From Chitinophaga sp. (GTDB lineage: Bacteria; Bacteroidota; Bacteroidia; Chitinophagales; Chitinophagaceae), in assembly GCF_019236475.1 (NCBI RefSeq), contig NZ_JAFAIX010000004.1, forward strand, positions 742,312 to 806,311: a stretch of 64,000 nt of DNA, given 5' to 3'. Positions 52,587 through 60,767 of this stretch are shown here, in pieces. A model generated the notes under the pieces. It saw nothing but the letters and a program-made list of their open reading frames with translations, was not told the origin of the DNA and searched no databases. Position numbers and translations under genes: made by a program. Position 1 is the first letter of the stretch; the number at the start of each line of letters is the position of its first letter.

Positions 52587-53177
52587 ATGAAACAGGTATC
52601 AAATGGCAAAGTAGACGCCTTTTTTGACAAGGCCACCCAATGGGAAAAAGAAATGGAAAAGCTGAGAACCATCCTACTGGATTGTGACCTGACGGAAGAA
52701 TTGAAATGGGGTAAGCCCTGTTATGCCCATGAAGGAAAGAACATCGTGATTATCCAGGGTTTTAAGGATTATTGCGCAGTGCTATTCTTCAAAGGTGTAC
52801 TCCTAAGCGATCCGGATGGCATCCTCGTGAAAACAGGTGAAAATACCCAAGTAGGACGCCAAGCCAGGTTTACGAATGTAAAAGAGATCAACAAAGTGGC
52901 GGCTGTTTTGAAAGCCTACGTATATGAGGCTATCGAATTGGAAAGAGCGGGCTTAAAAGTGGAGGTGAATAAAGAGAACGCCATTCCCATTCCGGCAGAA
53001 CTACAAGATAAACTGGCTGCCAACAAAAAACTAAACAAGGCTTTCCAAGCACTCACTCCCGGCCGACAACGTGCTTATATATATTATTTCTCGTCCCCAA
53101 AGCAGTCTAAAACCCGAGAATCGAGGATCGATAAATGGATACCGCAAATCCTAGAGGGAAAGGGAATGATGGATTAG
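52587..53177 (+). CDS. YdeI/OmpD-associated family protein (DUF1801)
   Basis: 196 residues. The N-terminal DUF1801-like domain (FDKATQWEKEMEKLRTILLD, ELKWGKPCYAHEGKNIVIIQ, VLFFKGVLLSDPDG) is followed by the YdeI/OmdA C-terminal helical region (IPIPAELQDKLAANKKLNKA, FQALTPGRQRAYIYYFSSPK, QSKTRESRIDKWIPQILEGKG). The family is of unknown biochemical role. E. coli YdeI is stress-associated. It follows the SRPBCC gene by 1 base and completes the ArsR operon. Confidence 0.9.
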   Translation: MKQVSNGKVDAFFDKATQWEKEMEKLRTILLDCDLTEELKWGKPCYAHEGKNIVIIQGFKDYCAVLFFKGVLLSDPDGILVKTGENTQVGRQARFTNVKEINKVAAVLKAYVYEAIELERAGLKVEVNKENAIPIPAELQDKLAANKKLNKAFQALTPGRQRAYIYYFSSPKQSKTRESRIDKWIPQILEGKGMMD

Positions 53178-53273
53178 CGCCACTCTTGGGATTAGTTGAC
53201 AGAACCAGGGATTTTCTCTAACTTCCCAGTATATTCCAGTATTCAGACTGCCAACAAAACGCTACTCCAAGAC

Positions 53274-54242
53274 ATGAACCGCCTAAAAATCACCCTATTA
53301 AAATCGTTTGTGCTCATATTGCAGGGGACCCTTTGCCAGGTGCTTGTTGCCAACGCTCAAAATGATCAGAACATCTTTACTTCAGATGTGGACCATTTTT
53401 GGCAAGCCTTTGACTCCATGCATACGGTACAGGATAAGGAGCAGCAGATTGCGTTTATGAAGACTTTATATACAGACAAGGCCACGCCTGGTTTGTTACA
53501 GTTCATGGAGGTACGACATTTTGATGCGGTCAAACTGGTGGAGAACATCACTAAGTATCCGAAATTCTGGGCCTCTATCCGGCCAAATACTTTGCGTGTA
53601 AAAGAGAAGTTGCCCGCCATCGAGCAGGCTATCGCGGATTTCCGCAAGCTATACCCGGAACTGAGGAATGCTAAAATGTATTTCACTATTACGGCTACAC
53701 GCTCTGCCGGTACCGTGAAAGATTCTATTTCTTTGATTGGTACAGAATTGGCCACAGGCAATAAATACACAGATGTATCAGAGTTCCCAGACAACCGACT
53801 GGCCAGTTTCTTCAAAAATCAGGAATCAGATAATATCTTGCTGGTAGCCGTTCACGAGTATGTACATACGCAGCAGAAAGCAGAAGGTAAAATATTGTTA
53901 GGACAATGCCTTGATGAAGGCGCTTGCGACTTCGTGGCAGAACAGGTGCTAAAAACAACCCTGACCAATAGCTATTTAGTATATGGTCGCAGTCATGAGG
54001 ATACCCTAAAAACACAATTCAAAAAAGAAATGATGGGAACAGACTTCTCTAACTGGTTGTATAATGGCGCAGTGAGTAAAACAATGGGCGACCTAGGCTA
54101 TTTTATGGGATATGTCATTTGTAAGTCCTACTACCTACATGCGAAAGACAAAAAGAAGGCCATTAAAGATATCATCTCCCTAGATTATTCAGATCAGGCG
54201 GCTATTCTCAAGTTCCTCGACGATTCTAAATATTATCAATAA
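53274..54242 (+). CDS. HExxH metalloprotease-like protein, tandem copy 1
   Basis: 322 residues from the ATG at 53274 (MNRLKITLLKSF); a longer frame starts upstream in the promoter region. It has a signal peptide ending near VANAQ. The motif VAVHEYVHTQQKAEG is a zincin helix, and LDEGACDFVAEQV provides a downstream Glu, the gluzincin pattern of DUF2268-like and GldB-related proteins. It ends ILKFLDDSKYYQ. It is about two-thirds identical to the second copy at 54540-55511. Its promoter region (53199-53234) is also duplicated before copy 2. An exported protease is predicted, but its substrate is unknown. Confidence 0.8.
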   Translation: MNRLKITLLKSFVLILQGTLCQVLVANAQNDQNIFTSDVDHFWQAFDSMHTVQDKEQQIAFMKTLYTDKATPGLLQFMEVRHFDAVKLVENITKYPKFWASIRPNTLRVKEKLPAIEQAIADFRKLYPELRNAKMYFTITATRSAGTVKDSISLIGTELATGNKYTDVSEFPDNRLASFFKNQESDNILLVAVHEYVHTQQKAEGKILLGQCLDEGACDFVAEQVLKTTLTNSYLVYGRSHEDTLKTQFKKEMMGTDFSNWLYNGAVSKTMGDLGYFMGYVICKSYYLHAKDKKKAIKDIISLDYSDQAAILKFLDDSKYYQ

Positions 54243-54539
54243 ACTATCCGAAAATCATTTATTCTACCTTACAAATTCCTGTTCCATTTGGAAATATTTT
54301 GTCGTAATTATACAATTTCAATCTGTTGGAATTCACTTTTTTTGCAAAAAAGAATTACAGCAGTGAAAAGAAAGATTACCATGATGAAAAGACGGATGCC
54401 ACTACCGCATATACTATGCAGGATTTTGACAGTACAGGATATTTTTTCTAACTTGACGGTACCAACAATAATCATCCAAAATCTCTTATCTGAAAATAAA
54501 CCCATAAAACAATAATAAACCCAAATCCCCTGTTTAAAA
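54243..54539. other. Fossil of a collapsed tandem duplication
   Basis: Three remnants lie in order. 54243-54295 matches the stop-to-start region and first codons of the DUF4241 gene (55512-55565), with shared TTACAAATTCC and CATTTGGAAA. 54290-54404 matches the leader and first codons of the DUF4440 gene (58025-58137), with shared ATTATACAATTTCA, CTGTTGGAATT and ACTTTTTTTG. 54427-54462 matches the promoter region of copy 1 (53199-53234), with TTGACAG and TTTTCTCTAACTT-like blocks. These show that a block from the protease to the DUF4440 gene was once duplicated and that most of one copy was deleted. Confidence 0.75.
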
Positions 54540-55511
54540 ATGAACCGCGTACTTATTTTTTGTTCGAAATCATGCTTGCTTGTATTGATTTGTACCCTTT
54601 TTACTACAGTCCAGGTATATAGTCAAAATGGCCCTAATTTTTTTACTACAGACATAGACCTTTTCTGGAAAGCTTTTGATGCTGTTCAGGTAGAGCCAGA
54701 TTCGGCGAAGCAGGTGGAGTTGATGAAGCATATGTATACAGACAAGGGCACGCCAGGTCTGAAAAAGTACATGGAAGTGATGGACTTTGATGCTGCCAAA
54801 CTGGTGGCATGTATCCATAAATATCCTAAATTCTGGGCCTCCATCCGGCCCAATACCTTACAGATAAAGGAGAAAATACCCGCTATTGAGGCGGCTGTCG
54901 AAGACTTTCGCAAACTTTACCCGGAATTGAGGAATGGTAAAATGTATTTCACTATTGCGGCTACACGCTCTGCCGGCACCGTTATGGATTCCACTAATTT
55001 GTTAGGTACGGAAGTGGTCACAGGCAATAAATCCACAGACGTGTCTGAGTTCAAGGACAACCGACTGTCCAATTTCTTCAAAAACCAGGGAAGCGATAAT
55101 ATCCTGTGGATCGCCATTCACGAGTATATACATACGCAGCAGAAAACCGATGGTAATAATATCCTCCTGGGGCAATGCCTGACGGAAGGTGCCGCCGACT
55201 TCGTTGCAGAAAAGGTACTTAAATCCACCCTGACCAATAGCTATATAGTGTATGGCCGTAGTCATGAGGATACCCTGAAAGTACAATTCAAAAAAGAAAT
55301 GATGGGAGAGAGCTACGATAACTGGATGTATAATTGGTCTAGGACCAAAACAATGGGAGACCTAGGCTATTTTATGGGATACACCATTTGTAAGTCCTAC
55401 TACCAACATGCAAAAGACAAAAAGAAGGCTATAAAAGATATCATCACCCTGGATTATTCCAATCAGGCAGCCATTCTCAAATTCCTCGAAGATTCTAAAT
55501 ATTATAACTAA
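54540..55511 (+). CDS. HExxH metalloprotease-like protein, tandem copy 2
   Basis: A 323-residue paralogue of the upstream gene with signal peptide LLVLICTLFTTVQVYSQ. The same zinc motif is present (IAIHEYIHTQQKTDG) with LTEGAADFVAEKV as the third-ligand region, and the same C-terminal blocks (GDLGYFMGYTICKSYYQHAK). Copies differ in scattered substitutions rather than indels, so both are probably functional and evolving apart. It is followed 15 bases later by the DUF4241 gene, which suggests an operon with the immunity-type genes. An exported protease of unknown target. Confidence 0.8.
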   Translation: MNRVLIFCSKSCLLVLICTLFTTVQVYSQNGPNFFTTDIDLFWKAFDAVQVEPDSAKQVELMKHMYTDKGTPGLKKYMEVMDFDAAKLVACIHKYPKFWASIRPNTLQIKEKIPAIEAAVEDFRKLYPELRNGKMYFTIAATRSAGTVMDSTNLLGTEVVTGNKSTDVSEFKDNRLSNFFKNQGSDNILWIAIHEYIHTQQKTDGNNILLGQCLTEGAADFVAEKVLKSTLTNSYIVYGRSHEDTLKVQFKKEMMGESYDNWMYNWSRTKTMGDLGYFMGYTICKSYYQHAKDKKKAIKDIITLDYSNQAAILKFLEDSKYYN

Positions 55512-55526
55512 GTATCCGAAACGATT

Positions 55527-56153
55527 ATGTCTACATTACAAATTCCAGCTCATTTGGAAACCGCTTTTGAACAAGGTACTACCTGGCAATCCACTGGCAA
55601 AAGTTGCACATTTTATACGGTGGAGGCTGGAAATTTAAAAAATACGACTGGTCAAATCATTGCATGTGACCCTTATATACCTGGTCAGGAGAATGCATTC
55701 ACAACGCAGTTTCCCAAGGGAGAGTTCCCTGTACAACTGGCCATTGCTAAATTTGAAAACGATGAACGCATCGCTTTTGCCCGAATAAAATTTGCAGATA
55801 CACTACCCACCACCTGGAAGATGGCCCTCTGCGAAGGAGAGGATATCTCTACCTTACAATCCGACGAAGTATTTTGCTATGGCGTAGATGCAGGAACAGG
55901 CGCATTTATGGACACGGCAGCCGCCGCTGAGCTGGATGCATTCCTCGCAGAAGATGATGCACACTACGATTATTTGACCACTGAAATGGATAAAACGTAC
56001 ACGCATACACGTAGTTGGATGATGTGGACAGGGAAATCTACAAATGCTGCTTTATTCAGCTCTGGCTGGGGAGATGGCTGCTATGGCTCCTTCATCGGTT
56101 ATGACGAGAATGGAAATATATGCCGATTAGTAACTGACTTCTCCGTCGTATAG
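55527..56153 (+). CDS. DUF4241 protein
   Basis: 208 residues without a signal peptide. DUF4241 blocks are IIACDPYIPGQENAFTTQFP, GEFPVQLAIAKFENDERIAF, VFCYGVDAGTGAFMDTAAAA and NAALFSSGWGDGCYGSFIGY. The family is found among genes associated with polymorphic toxin and immunity loci, and a role as an immunity or accessory protein is suspected but not shown. It is followed 9 bases later by an Imm22-type gene. The 5' end is duplicated as a remnant at 54243-54295. Confidence 0.85.
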   Translation: MSTLQIPAHLETAFEQGTTWQSTGKSCTFYTVEAGNLKNTTGQIIACDPYIPGQENAFTTQFPKGEFPVQLAIAKFENDERIAFARIKFADTLPTTWKMALCEGEDISTLQSDEVFCYGVDAGTGAFMDTAAAAELDAFLAEDDAHYDYLTTEMDKTYTHTRSWMMWTGKSTNAALFSSGWGDGCYGSFIGYDENGNICRLVTDFSVV

Positions 56154-56162
56154 TATACCATT

Positions 56163-56579
56163 ATGGAAAGAAGAAGGGCGCATATCTGGCTGGGATATTT
56201 CGAAAATGAAAATGATCTCAGCAACTTCGTAGCAGAAGATCCTGCTTACTATGCCGATGAATCGGATGCGGAGGAGCTGTATATTTCCGAATTCGCGAAA
56301 ACACAAGGGGAGCATTGGATGGACCATGATTTTATGGAACATGGTTTTGAAGATGGCCCCCAATCGTTTACAGAAAAATTTGCTGATTACTCGTATGCCT
56401 CGGAGTGGATACCGCAAATTGTCAGCCGCACAGATAGCGCCTTTCTTCAAAGGGTAAATACCCTGATTTTATTTGGGATAGATGCTGGATATCCCGGTTA
56501 TCGTGGTATTCAGCCGTCGTCCGTAAATGGAGGTAATTTCTTCTTGGAATATATGGGGGAGGTCACCTATGAGTTGTAA
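56163..56579 (+). CDS. Immunity 22-family protein
   Basis: 138 residues, acidic and soluble. The layout RRAHIWLGYFENENDLSNFV at the N-terminus, ISEFAKTQGEHWMDHDFMEH in the middle and a C-terminal beta end (NGGNFFLEYMGEVTYEL) matches Imm22-type immunity proteins of polymorphic toxin systems, which block cognate toxins in the cytoplasm. No toxin gene is visible within 7 kb, so this is an orphan immunity gene, as often found in toxin-immunity arrays. It probably shares a transcript with the DUF4241 gene 9 bases upstream. A 13-bp hairpin follows the stop. Confidence 0.75.
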   Translation: MERRRAHIWLGYFENENDLSNFVAEDPAYYADESDAEELYISEFAKTQGEHWMDHDFMEHGFEDGPQSFTEKFADYSYASEWIPQIVSRTDSAFLQRVNTLILFGIDAGYPGYRGIQPSSVNGGNFFLEYMGEVTYEL

Positions 56580-56580
56580 A

Positions 56581-56632
56581 TTGTCCCTGATGTACACCTG
56601 ATCCGCGCTACTGTTCAACACATCAGGGACAA
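56581..56632. terminator. 13-bp hairpin, probable terminator
   Basis: TTGTCCCTGATGT (56581-56593) pairs perfectly with ACATCAGGGACAA (56620-56632) around a 26-base loop. It lies 1 base after the Imm22 stop and between convergent genes. The T-run is weak, so termination strength is uncertain. Confidence 0.55.
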
Positions 56633-56657
56633 TGAGGCAGTGTCTCCCTATATTATA

Positions 56658-56984
56658 CTAATGAAACACTGCTATACACGCAGCCAAAAGCGTGAGTCCC
56701 AGCAGGGAATAATAAGCAGTTTTCGTGTAGGGCTTATCGCCAAATCGTATATTGATCACCGTTACAGCGAGAAAAATGGCTGTTTTAGGTACTACCTTGT
56801 AATAGTTGACATGTGGGTATTTTAATGCCACCATAATAATACCAGTTACCAGCAGTGTAATGCCCAATATCAGTCCGGTATATGTCCGAGGGCCAGCTCC
56901 ACGTTGAGGCCACATAACAGCTAAATGTCCGAGATAGGCTGTAAATGCGAGGAAATGAATCAAGAGGAGGATACTAAAGAGCAT
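56658..56984 (-). CDS. Small integral membrane protein
   Basis: 108 residues from the ATG at 56984 (MLFSILLLIHFLAF); a longer frame overlaps the upstream gene further. It has four predicted transmembrane helices: SILLLIHFLAFTAYLGHLAV, LILGITLLVTGIIMVAL, AIFLAVTVINIRF and YYSLLGLTLLAACIAVF. Conserved basic and Tyr residues occur between them. I do not recognise a specific family. It overlaps the DUF4267 gene by 11 bases, so translation is coupled. Confidence 0.6.
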   Translation of the reverse strand: MLFSILLLIHFLAFTAYLGHLAVMWPQRGAGPRTYTGLILGITLLVTGIIMVALKYPHVNYYKVVPKTAIFLAVTVINIRFGDKPYTKTAYYSLLGLTLLAACIAVFH

Positions 56985-57378
56985 ATACCTTTTTTTTAGT
57001 AGTGTAGAGATAGTAAGGGCCAGCGGTAAAACAGATGATAATGGCAATAATATGCGCATACGTATGGCTGATCAGGTGATGCAGGTCATTCAGTACCATC
57101 AGGAGATCATTAGTAGGAACCAATCCCATGCAGAGCATCATCCAACCCAAACTCCGGTATTCCTTGTTCAGCAACAATACTAGGGTGAGCAACCCTACGG
57201 CAAAATCGCGGGCACCCTTGATATAATGAAAAGCAAATGAAGTATGTGGCCCAGTTTGTATGCCAAATCCAGCTTCCGCTTGTTCGGGCACCAAAAAGAA
57301 ACGCAGACCGATAAAAATTAATAGTAGTCCTGTTACCAGGGAGATGATGTTAAAGGCTTTGTGTGTGGTTGTTTTCAT
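56974..57378 (-). CDS. DUF4267 membrane protein
   Basis: 134 residues with four transmembrane helices. DUF4267 blocks are VTGLLLIFIGLRFFLVPEQA, EAGFGIQ, IKGARDFAVGLLTLVLLL and LVPTNDLLMVLND. The function is unknown, and it may form a small complex with the next gene product, which overlaps it by 11 bases. The pair is divergent from nothing obvious and ends about 80 bases before the Crp/Fnr gene on the same strand. Regulation by that protein is possible but unproven. Confidence 0.78.
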   Translation of the reverse strand: MKTTTHKAFNIISLVTGLLLIFIGLRFFLVPEQAEAGFGIQTGPHTSFAFHYIKGARDFAVGLLTLVLLLNKEYRSLGWMMLCMGLVPTNDLLMVLNDLHHLISHTYAHIIAIIICFTAGPYYLYTTKKKVYAL

Positions 57379-57448
57379 GGCTTTGTGTTTTATGATGATA
57401 CAAAGCTATGAACCGCAAAATGCCCGTTCGTTCACCCAGGTTAATAAA

Positions 57449-58024
57449 TCATTTGGCCAGCCTTTTTCTAATCCGACTGAGGGAAGGCGGCTTTACGCCT
57501 ACAAAAGAGGATATATAATACTGTGGAAGTCGCTGAACCAGGTCAGGATAGGTTTCCAAGAATTGCAGGTAACGCTGTTCAGGGTCTTGCTTGTACAAGC
57601 TGCCCAGTTGTCGTATAGCCAGCACGTATTGGTATTCACATGCCAGTCGCCCGAATTTCTCCCCTTCTTTTACATGCGTGTATAGCGCTTGCAAGTCGTC
57701 GTAAGAGATGGTAAGAATAACGCTAGGTTCTATGCACTGGATACTGGCCTTGGTGGGGGAATGATCCAGAAAACTTTCGTAATTGCAGGTATATTCCAAT
57801 TCCTTGTTGAAGCTCGTTGTCAGTTCCTCCCCATTTTCTTTCGTGATAACATAGCGCACGAGTCCAGATTCGATAAAACCCACTTCCCGACAAATCTGGC
57901 CTTCCCGTAGAAAGTAATCCCCTTTATTAAACTGTTTTGCAATGAACTTGGAGGAAATCCATTCTTTCTCTTCCTCCGACATCCGGATGAGGTGGGAGAT
58001 GTTATCGATCAGGTGTTGATGCAT
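57449..58024 (-). CDS. Crp/Fnr-family transcriptional regulator
   Basis: 191 residues from the ATG at 58024 (MHQHLIDNISHL); a longer frame to 58093 runs into the divergent leader. The N-terminal cyclic-nucleotide-binding-like barrel contains FNKGDYFLREGQICREVGFI and ESGLVRYVITKENGEELT. The C-terminal helix-turn-helix is short (LPQYYISSFVGVKPPSLSRI). There are no Fnr-type iron-sulfur Cys residues. Such Bacteroidota regulators sense unknown small ligands. It is divergent from the DUF4440 gene, and the shared leader (58025-58095) is duplicated as a remnant at 54290-54404. That leader is a likely binding site. Confidence 0.9.
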   Translation of the reverse strand: MHQHLIDNISHLIRMSEEEKEWISSKFIAKQFNKGDYFLREGQICREVGFIESGLVRYVITKENGEELTTSFNKELEYTCNYESFLDHSPTKASIQCIEPSVILTISYDDLQALYTHVKEGEKFGRLACEYQYVLAIRQLGSLYKQDPEQRYLQFLETYPDLVQRLPQYYISSFVGVKPPSLSRIRKRLAK

Positions 58025-58095
58025 GGATATATTTTGTTCGCAATTATACAATTTCAGGCTGTTGGAATTAACTTTTTTTGTAAAAAATAACAACG

Positions 58096-58569
58096 ATGAA
58101 AAGAAAAACTACCATGAGGAAAAGAATGATCGCATTACAACTGCTATTAGTAGGAATGGCTATTACTGGATATGCCAAAGCAGGCGAAGATCCGCTGAAA
58201 GAAGTGAGAAAAGCGATTGAAGCTAGTAATGCTATATATGCCGACCTGGCTAATAAAAATGATGGCTCTATCCTCAGCAGATATACAGACGATGCTTGTC
58301 TGCTCCCTCCCAATGCAGCCCCTGTTTGTGGAAAGGAGAACCTTGCCAAATTCTTCAAAGATGGTCCTAAGGTACACTGCAAATTTACTATCCAGCATCT
58401 CTTTGGCGATGGAAAAGAGTTTGTTACAGAAGAAAGCTACTATGAAATGACAGATATGAACGGTAAAAAAATAGATGAAGGTAAAGTGCTGATTGTCTGG
58501 AAAAAAACAAAAGACGGCTGGAAAATGCACCATGATATGTTCAGCAGCAACGGCCCATTAAAGCAATAG
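58096..58569 (+). CDS. DUF4440/SnoaL-like secreted protein
   Basis: 157 residues with a signal peptide (MIALQLLLVGMAITGYAKA) and a SnoaL-like cone fold: AIEASNAIYADLANKNDGSI, SRYTDDACLLPPNAAPVCGK and VLIVWKKTKDGWKMHHDMFS. The family includes small-molecule-binding and isomerase-like proteins. The active site is not identifiable here. Another start at the ATG at 58114 is possible. It is divergent from the crp gene and probably under its control. A remnant of its promoter and first codons lies at 54290-54404, which shows that this gene was once duplicated with its block. Confidence 0.82.
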   Translation: MKRKTTMRKRMIALQLLLVGMAITGYAKAGEDPLKEVRKAIEASNAIYADLANKNDGSILSRYTDDACLLPPNAAPVCGKENLAKFFKDGPKVHCKFTIQHLFGDGKEFVTEESYYEMTDMNGKKIDEGKVLIVWKKTKDGWKMHHDMFSSNGPLKQ

Positions 58570-58575
58570 TACGGC

Positions 58576-59394
58576 CTAAAATCCAATGTTCACCACCTGT
58601 TGGAGGTCCGTATCACCTTTAATCGGCGAGCGCCTGGCGGCAGAAGGAGTAATGTCAGTAAACTTCCTGAATTCTCGGATAAAATGGGCCTGATCATAAT
58701 AACCGCACTCATATGCAATGTCTGTTAATGATGCGTTGGTGTTCAGGACCTGTGCCAGACTTTTATTAAATCGGACGACGGATACGAAGGAAGCCGGACT
58801 TATGCCAACATTATTCAGAAAAAGTTTCTGGATATTTCTTTCTGACATCCCGGAATCTTGTGCGAGGGAAGTCAAATCAAAATGGTCATAGCCTTTAAGC
58901 AGATGGGTGCAAAGTTGTTGCACTACTTCCATCTTCTTTAGTTGTTTCTCATTTTGTCGGAGCTTCTCTAGCAAATAGGCCTCCAGGACGCTGATTTTCT
59001 GTTCAATTGGATCAACAGCCATCAACCGATCGTATAATTCCAGGGTCTCTTTGGCCCATACATCTTGTAAGTCGGTGGCATAGTTCGTAAACTCAGCCGC
59101 TGGAATCGGAAAAAATACTGCGCTGGCATGCGGATAAAGCCTGGCTATCAGCACCACCGTTCCTGGTAAAACCGTTAGTCGGGTGGGTAAAGTTAGATGC
59201 CCCAGCAATTCAATAGCAGGGGTATCTCGCCATACCCCATTAATACCCGTTGCAGCACCACCAGAAGAGAAATTGATGGCAAAATCTACATAGCCACTGG
59301 GGTAAAACACCACATTCTCCATATGGGTATCAATCTTAACAAGGGTATAGTTCTTTATGAACGGGGCCAGCGCTGGCGAGGGTAAAAAGTGCAT
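58576..59394 (-). CDS. AraC-family regulator (DUF6597 N-terminus)
   Basis: 272 residues. The N-terminal region (MHFLPSPALAPFIKNYTLVK, VVFYPSGYVDFAINFSSGG) matches the DUF6597 sensing domain of AraC-type proteins. The C-terminal 90 residues form the double helix-turn-helix (LTSLAQDSGMSERNIQKLFL, ASLTDIAYECGYYDQAHFIR, FRKFTDITPSAARRSP). Such regulators are common in Bacteroidota and respond to small molecules. Its targets are unknown. It is divergent from the helical protein gene at 59525 with 130 bases between. Confidence 0.9.
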   Translation of the reverse strand: MHFLPSPALAPFIKNYTLVKIDTHMENVVFYPSGYVDFAINFSSGGAATGINGVWRDTPAIELLGHLTLPTRLTVLPGTVVLIARLYPHASAVFFPIPAAEFTNYATDLQDVWAKETLELYDRLMAVDPIEQKISVLEAYLLEKLRQNEKQLKKMEVVQQLCTHLLKGYDHFDLTSLAQDSGMSERNIQKLFLNNVGISPASFVSVVRFNKSLAQVLNTNASLTDIAYECGYYDQAHFIREFRKFTDITPSAARRSPIKGDTDLQQVVNIGF

Positions 59395-59524
59395 CTAAAA
59401 TTGCATTATATCTGCCTGCTATAAAGTTATAATTTTTTCGTGCTTCTCTAGAAAAAAAGTCCGCTTCTATCTATAGAGGTGGACTTTGTATTTTTATACA
59501 GAACTGTATCTTTGACGTTCACCC

Positions 59525-60655
59525 ATGGAAAAACCGCAATCATCTACATTTGAACAGACACGATTAGAGCTGAAGCAGGAACAACAAATGCTACAGGAAC
59601 AAAGCGCTGCCTGGTTGTTGAAACGCAACGCCCTCGCAGTGAATGAGCGCATGCAGTTGGATGAACAGTTTAATGCCATATTCGAGCAACTGGGTACTTA
59701 TTTTCTCACCATACAGGGTTCTGGCTTGCCTGCTACCTTAGGCCAATTGCAAGATCTGATAGAGCAGGGAGCTTCCGCGAGTACACTGGGGCACCATGAA
59801 TTAGGTGCTTATAACTTGGCCATGTTCATCAAAAATCTGAGCCAGATGGAAGATCCGGAAATACTGGCGCTGGCTGAAAAGGTAATAAAGCAGGCGATTG
59901 TCAGCGGGGCGGATCTCTACCAGCAAAAAGCGTATGTGGGAAATGGTGGTAGTACCTGTCTGGAATGGGTATTATTATATCTGGGTCAGGGAATCGATGC
60001 CAACAGTTTGGGATTAAAGGCCTTGCCACCGTATATGGTTTGCTATAGGATACTACCCTGGCTGATGGGGGATGATCCCGATGCAGGAAAGGGGATAAGG
60101 GACTTTTTTTATTTCGAATACTTTTTGCAGTTCCTGAGAAATTCCCCGCAGGTAGCACCATTGCAGGAAAAAGTCATGCAGCGCCTGATGTGTCATGGTT
60201 ATGCACTCTTTGAGTATAAAACCCTCAATACGCCGGCCTTCTATTTCAACAAGCTGGCAGGTATGAACCTACAGTGGCTCACCATGTTGTTCCCATCAGA
60301 CGAGCCAGCTATCAGCATTTATCTTGAAAAATTGCGTCGTGAGCTGGATGCCGGCATCATAAAGGATCTGCTGAATGCTTTTACCAGCAATAATAAAGCA
60401 AGAAAGTATTTCAAATCGTTTTTCTCCTCCAGGCCTCACTGGCTCTTACATGCCATGATCGATATCGCTCCGCAGGAAATATTTCGGCTCGTACAACGAA
60501 ATGAACAAGACATACTCATACCTTTTCTCAAGCATTACAAACGGGATATTGCGCAACTGCGCAATCATCATGGACAAACGATTTTACAGCATGCTACCAC
60601 TACTCGTGGAGTGGTCGAAAATACGTTGGCACTATTGCGAAACGCACATGTATAG
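59525..60655 (+). CDS. Hypothetical helical, ankyrin-like protein
   Basis: 376 residues, soluble and mostly helical. The N-terminal 55 residues (LELKQEQQMLQEQSAAWLLK) look like a coiled coil. Later segments GNGGSTCLEWVLLYLGQG and NHHGQTILQHATTTRGVVENTL have the G.T.L..A/W........LL pattern of ankyrin-type repeats, though irregular. No signal peptide or catalytic motif was seen. A scaffold or interaction role is possible. It is divergent from the AraC gene, which could regulate it. I do not recognise a named family. Confidence 0.6.
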   Translation: MEKPQSSTFEQTRLELKQEQQMLQEQSAAWLLKRNALAVNERMQLDEQFNAIFEQLGTYFLTIQGSGLPATLGQLQDLIEQGASASTLGHHELGAYNLAMFIKNLSQMEDPEILALAEKVIKQAIVSGADLYQQKAYVGNGGSTCLEWVLLYLGQGIDANSLGLKALPPYMVCYRILPWLMGDDPDAGKGIRDFFYFEYFLQFLRNSPQVAPLQEKVMQRLMCHGYALFEYKTLNTPAFYFNKLAGMNLQWLTMLFPSDEPAISIYLEKLRRELDAGIIKDLLNAFTSNNKARKYFKSFFSSRPHWLLHAMIDIAPQEIFRLVQRNEQDILIPFLKHYKRDIAQLRNHHGQTILQHATTTRGVVENTLALLRNAHV

Positions 60656-60767
60656 TCAGCAATAAGAAAGAGGGTAGTTATCAAGCACATCCATAATTGA
60701 TTGATTTTCATATTAAAATACGGGAATGGATTAACAAATTCTGTACTTTTGGTCCATAACTTCCTTT

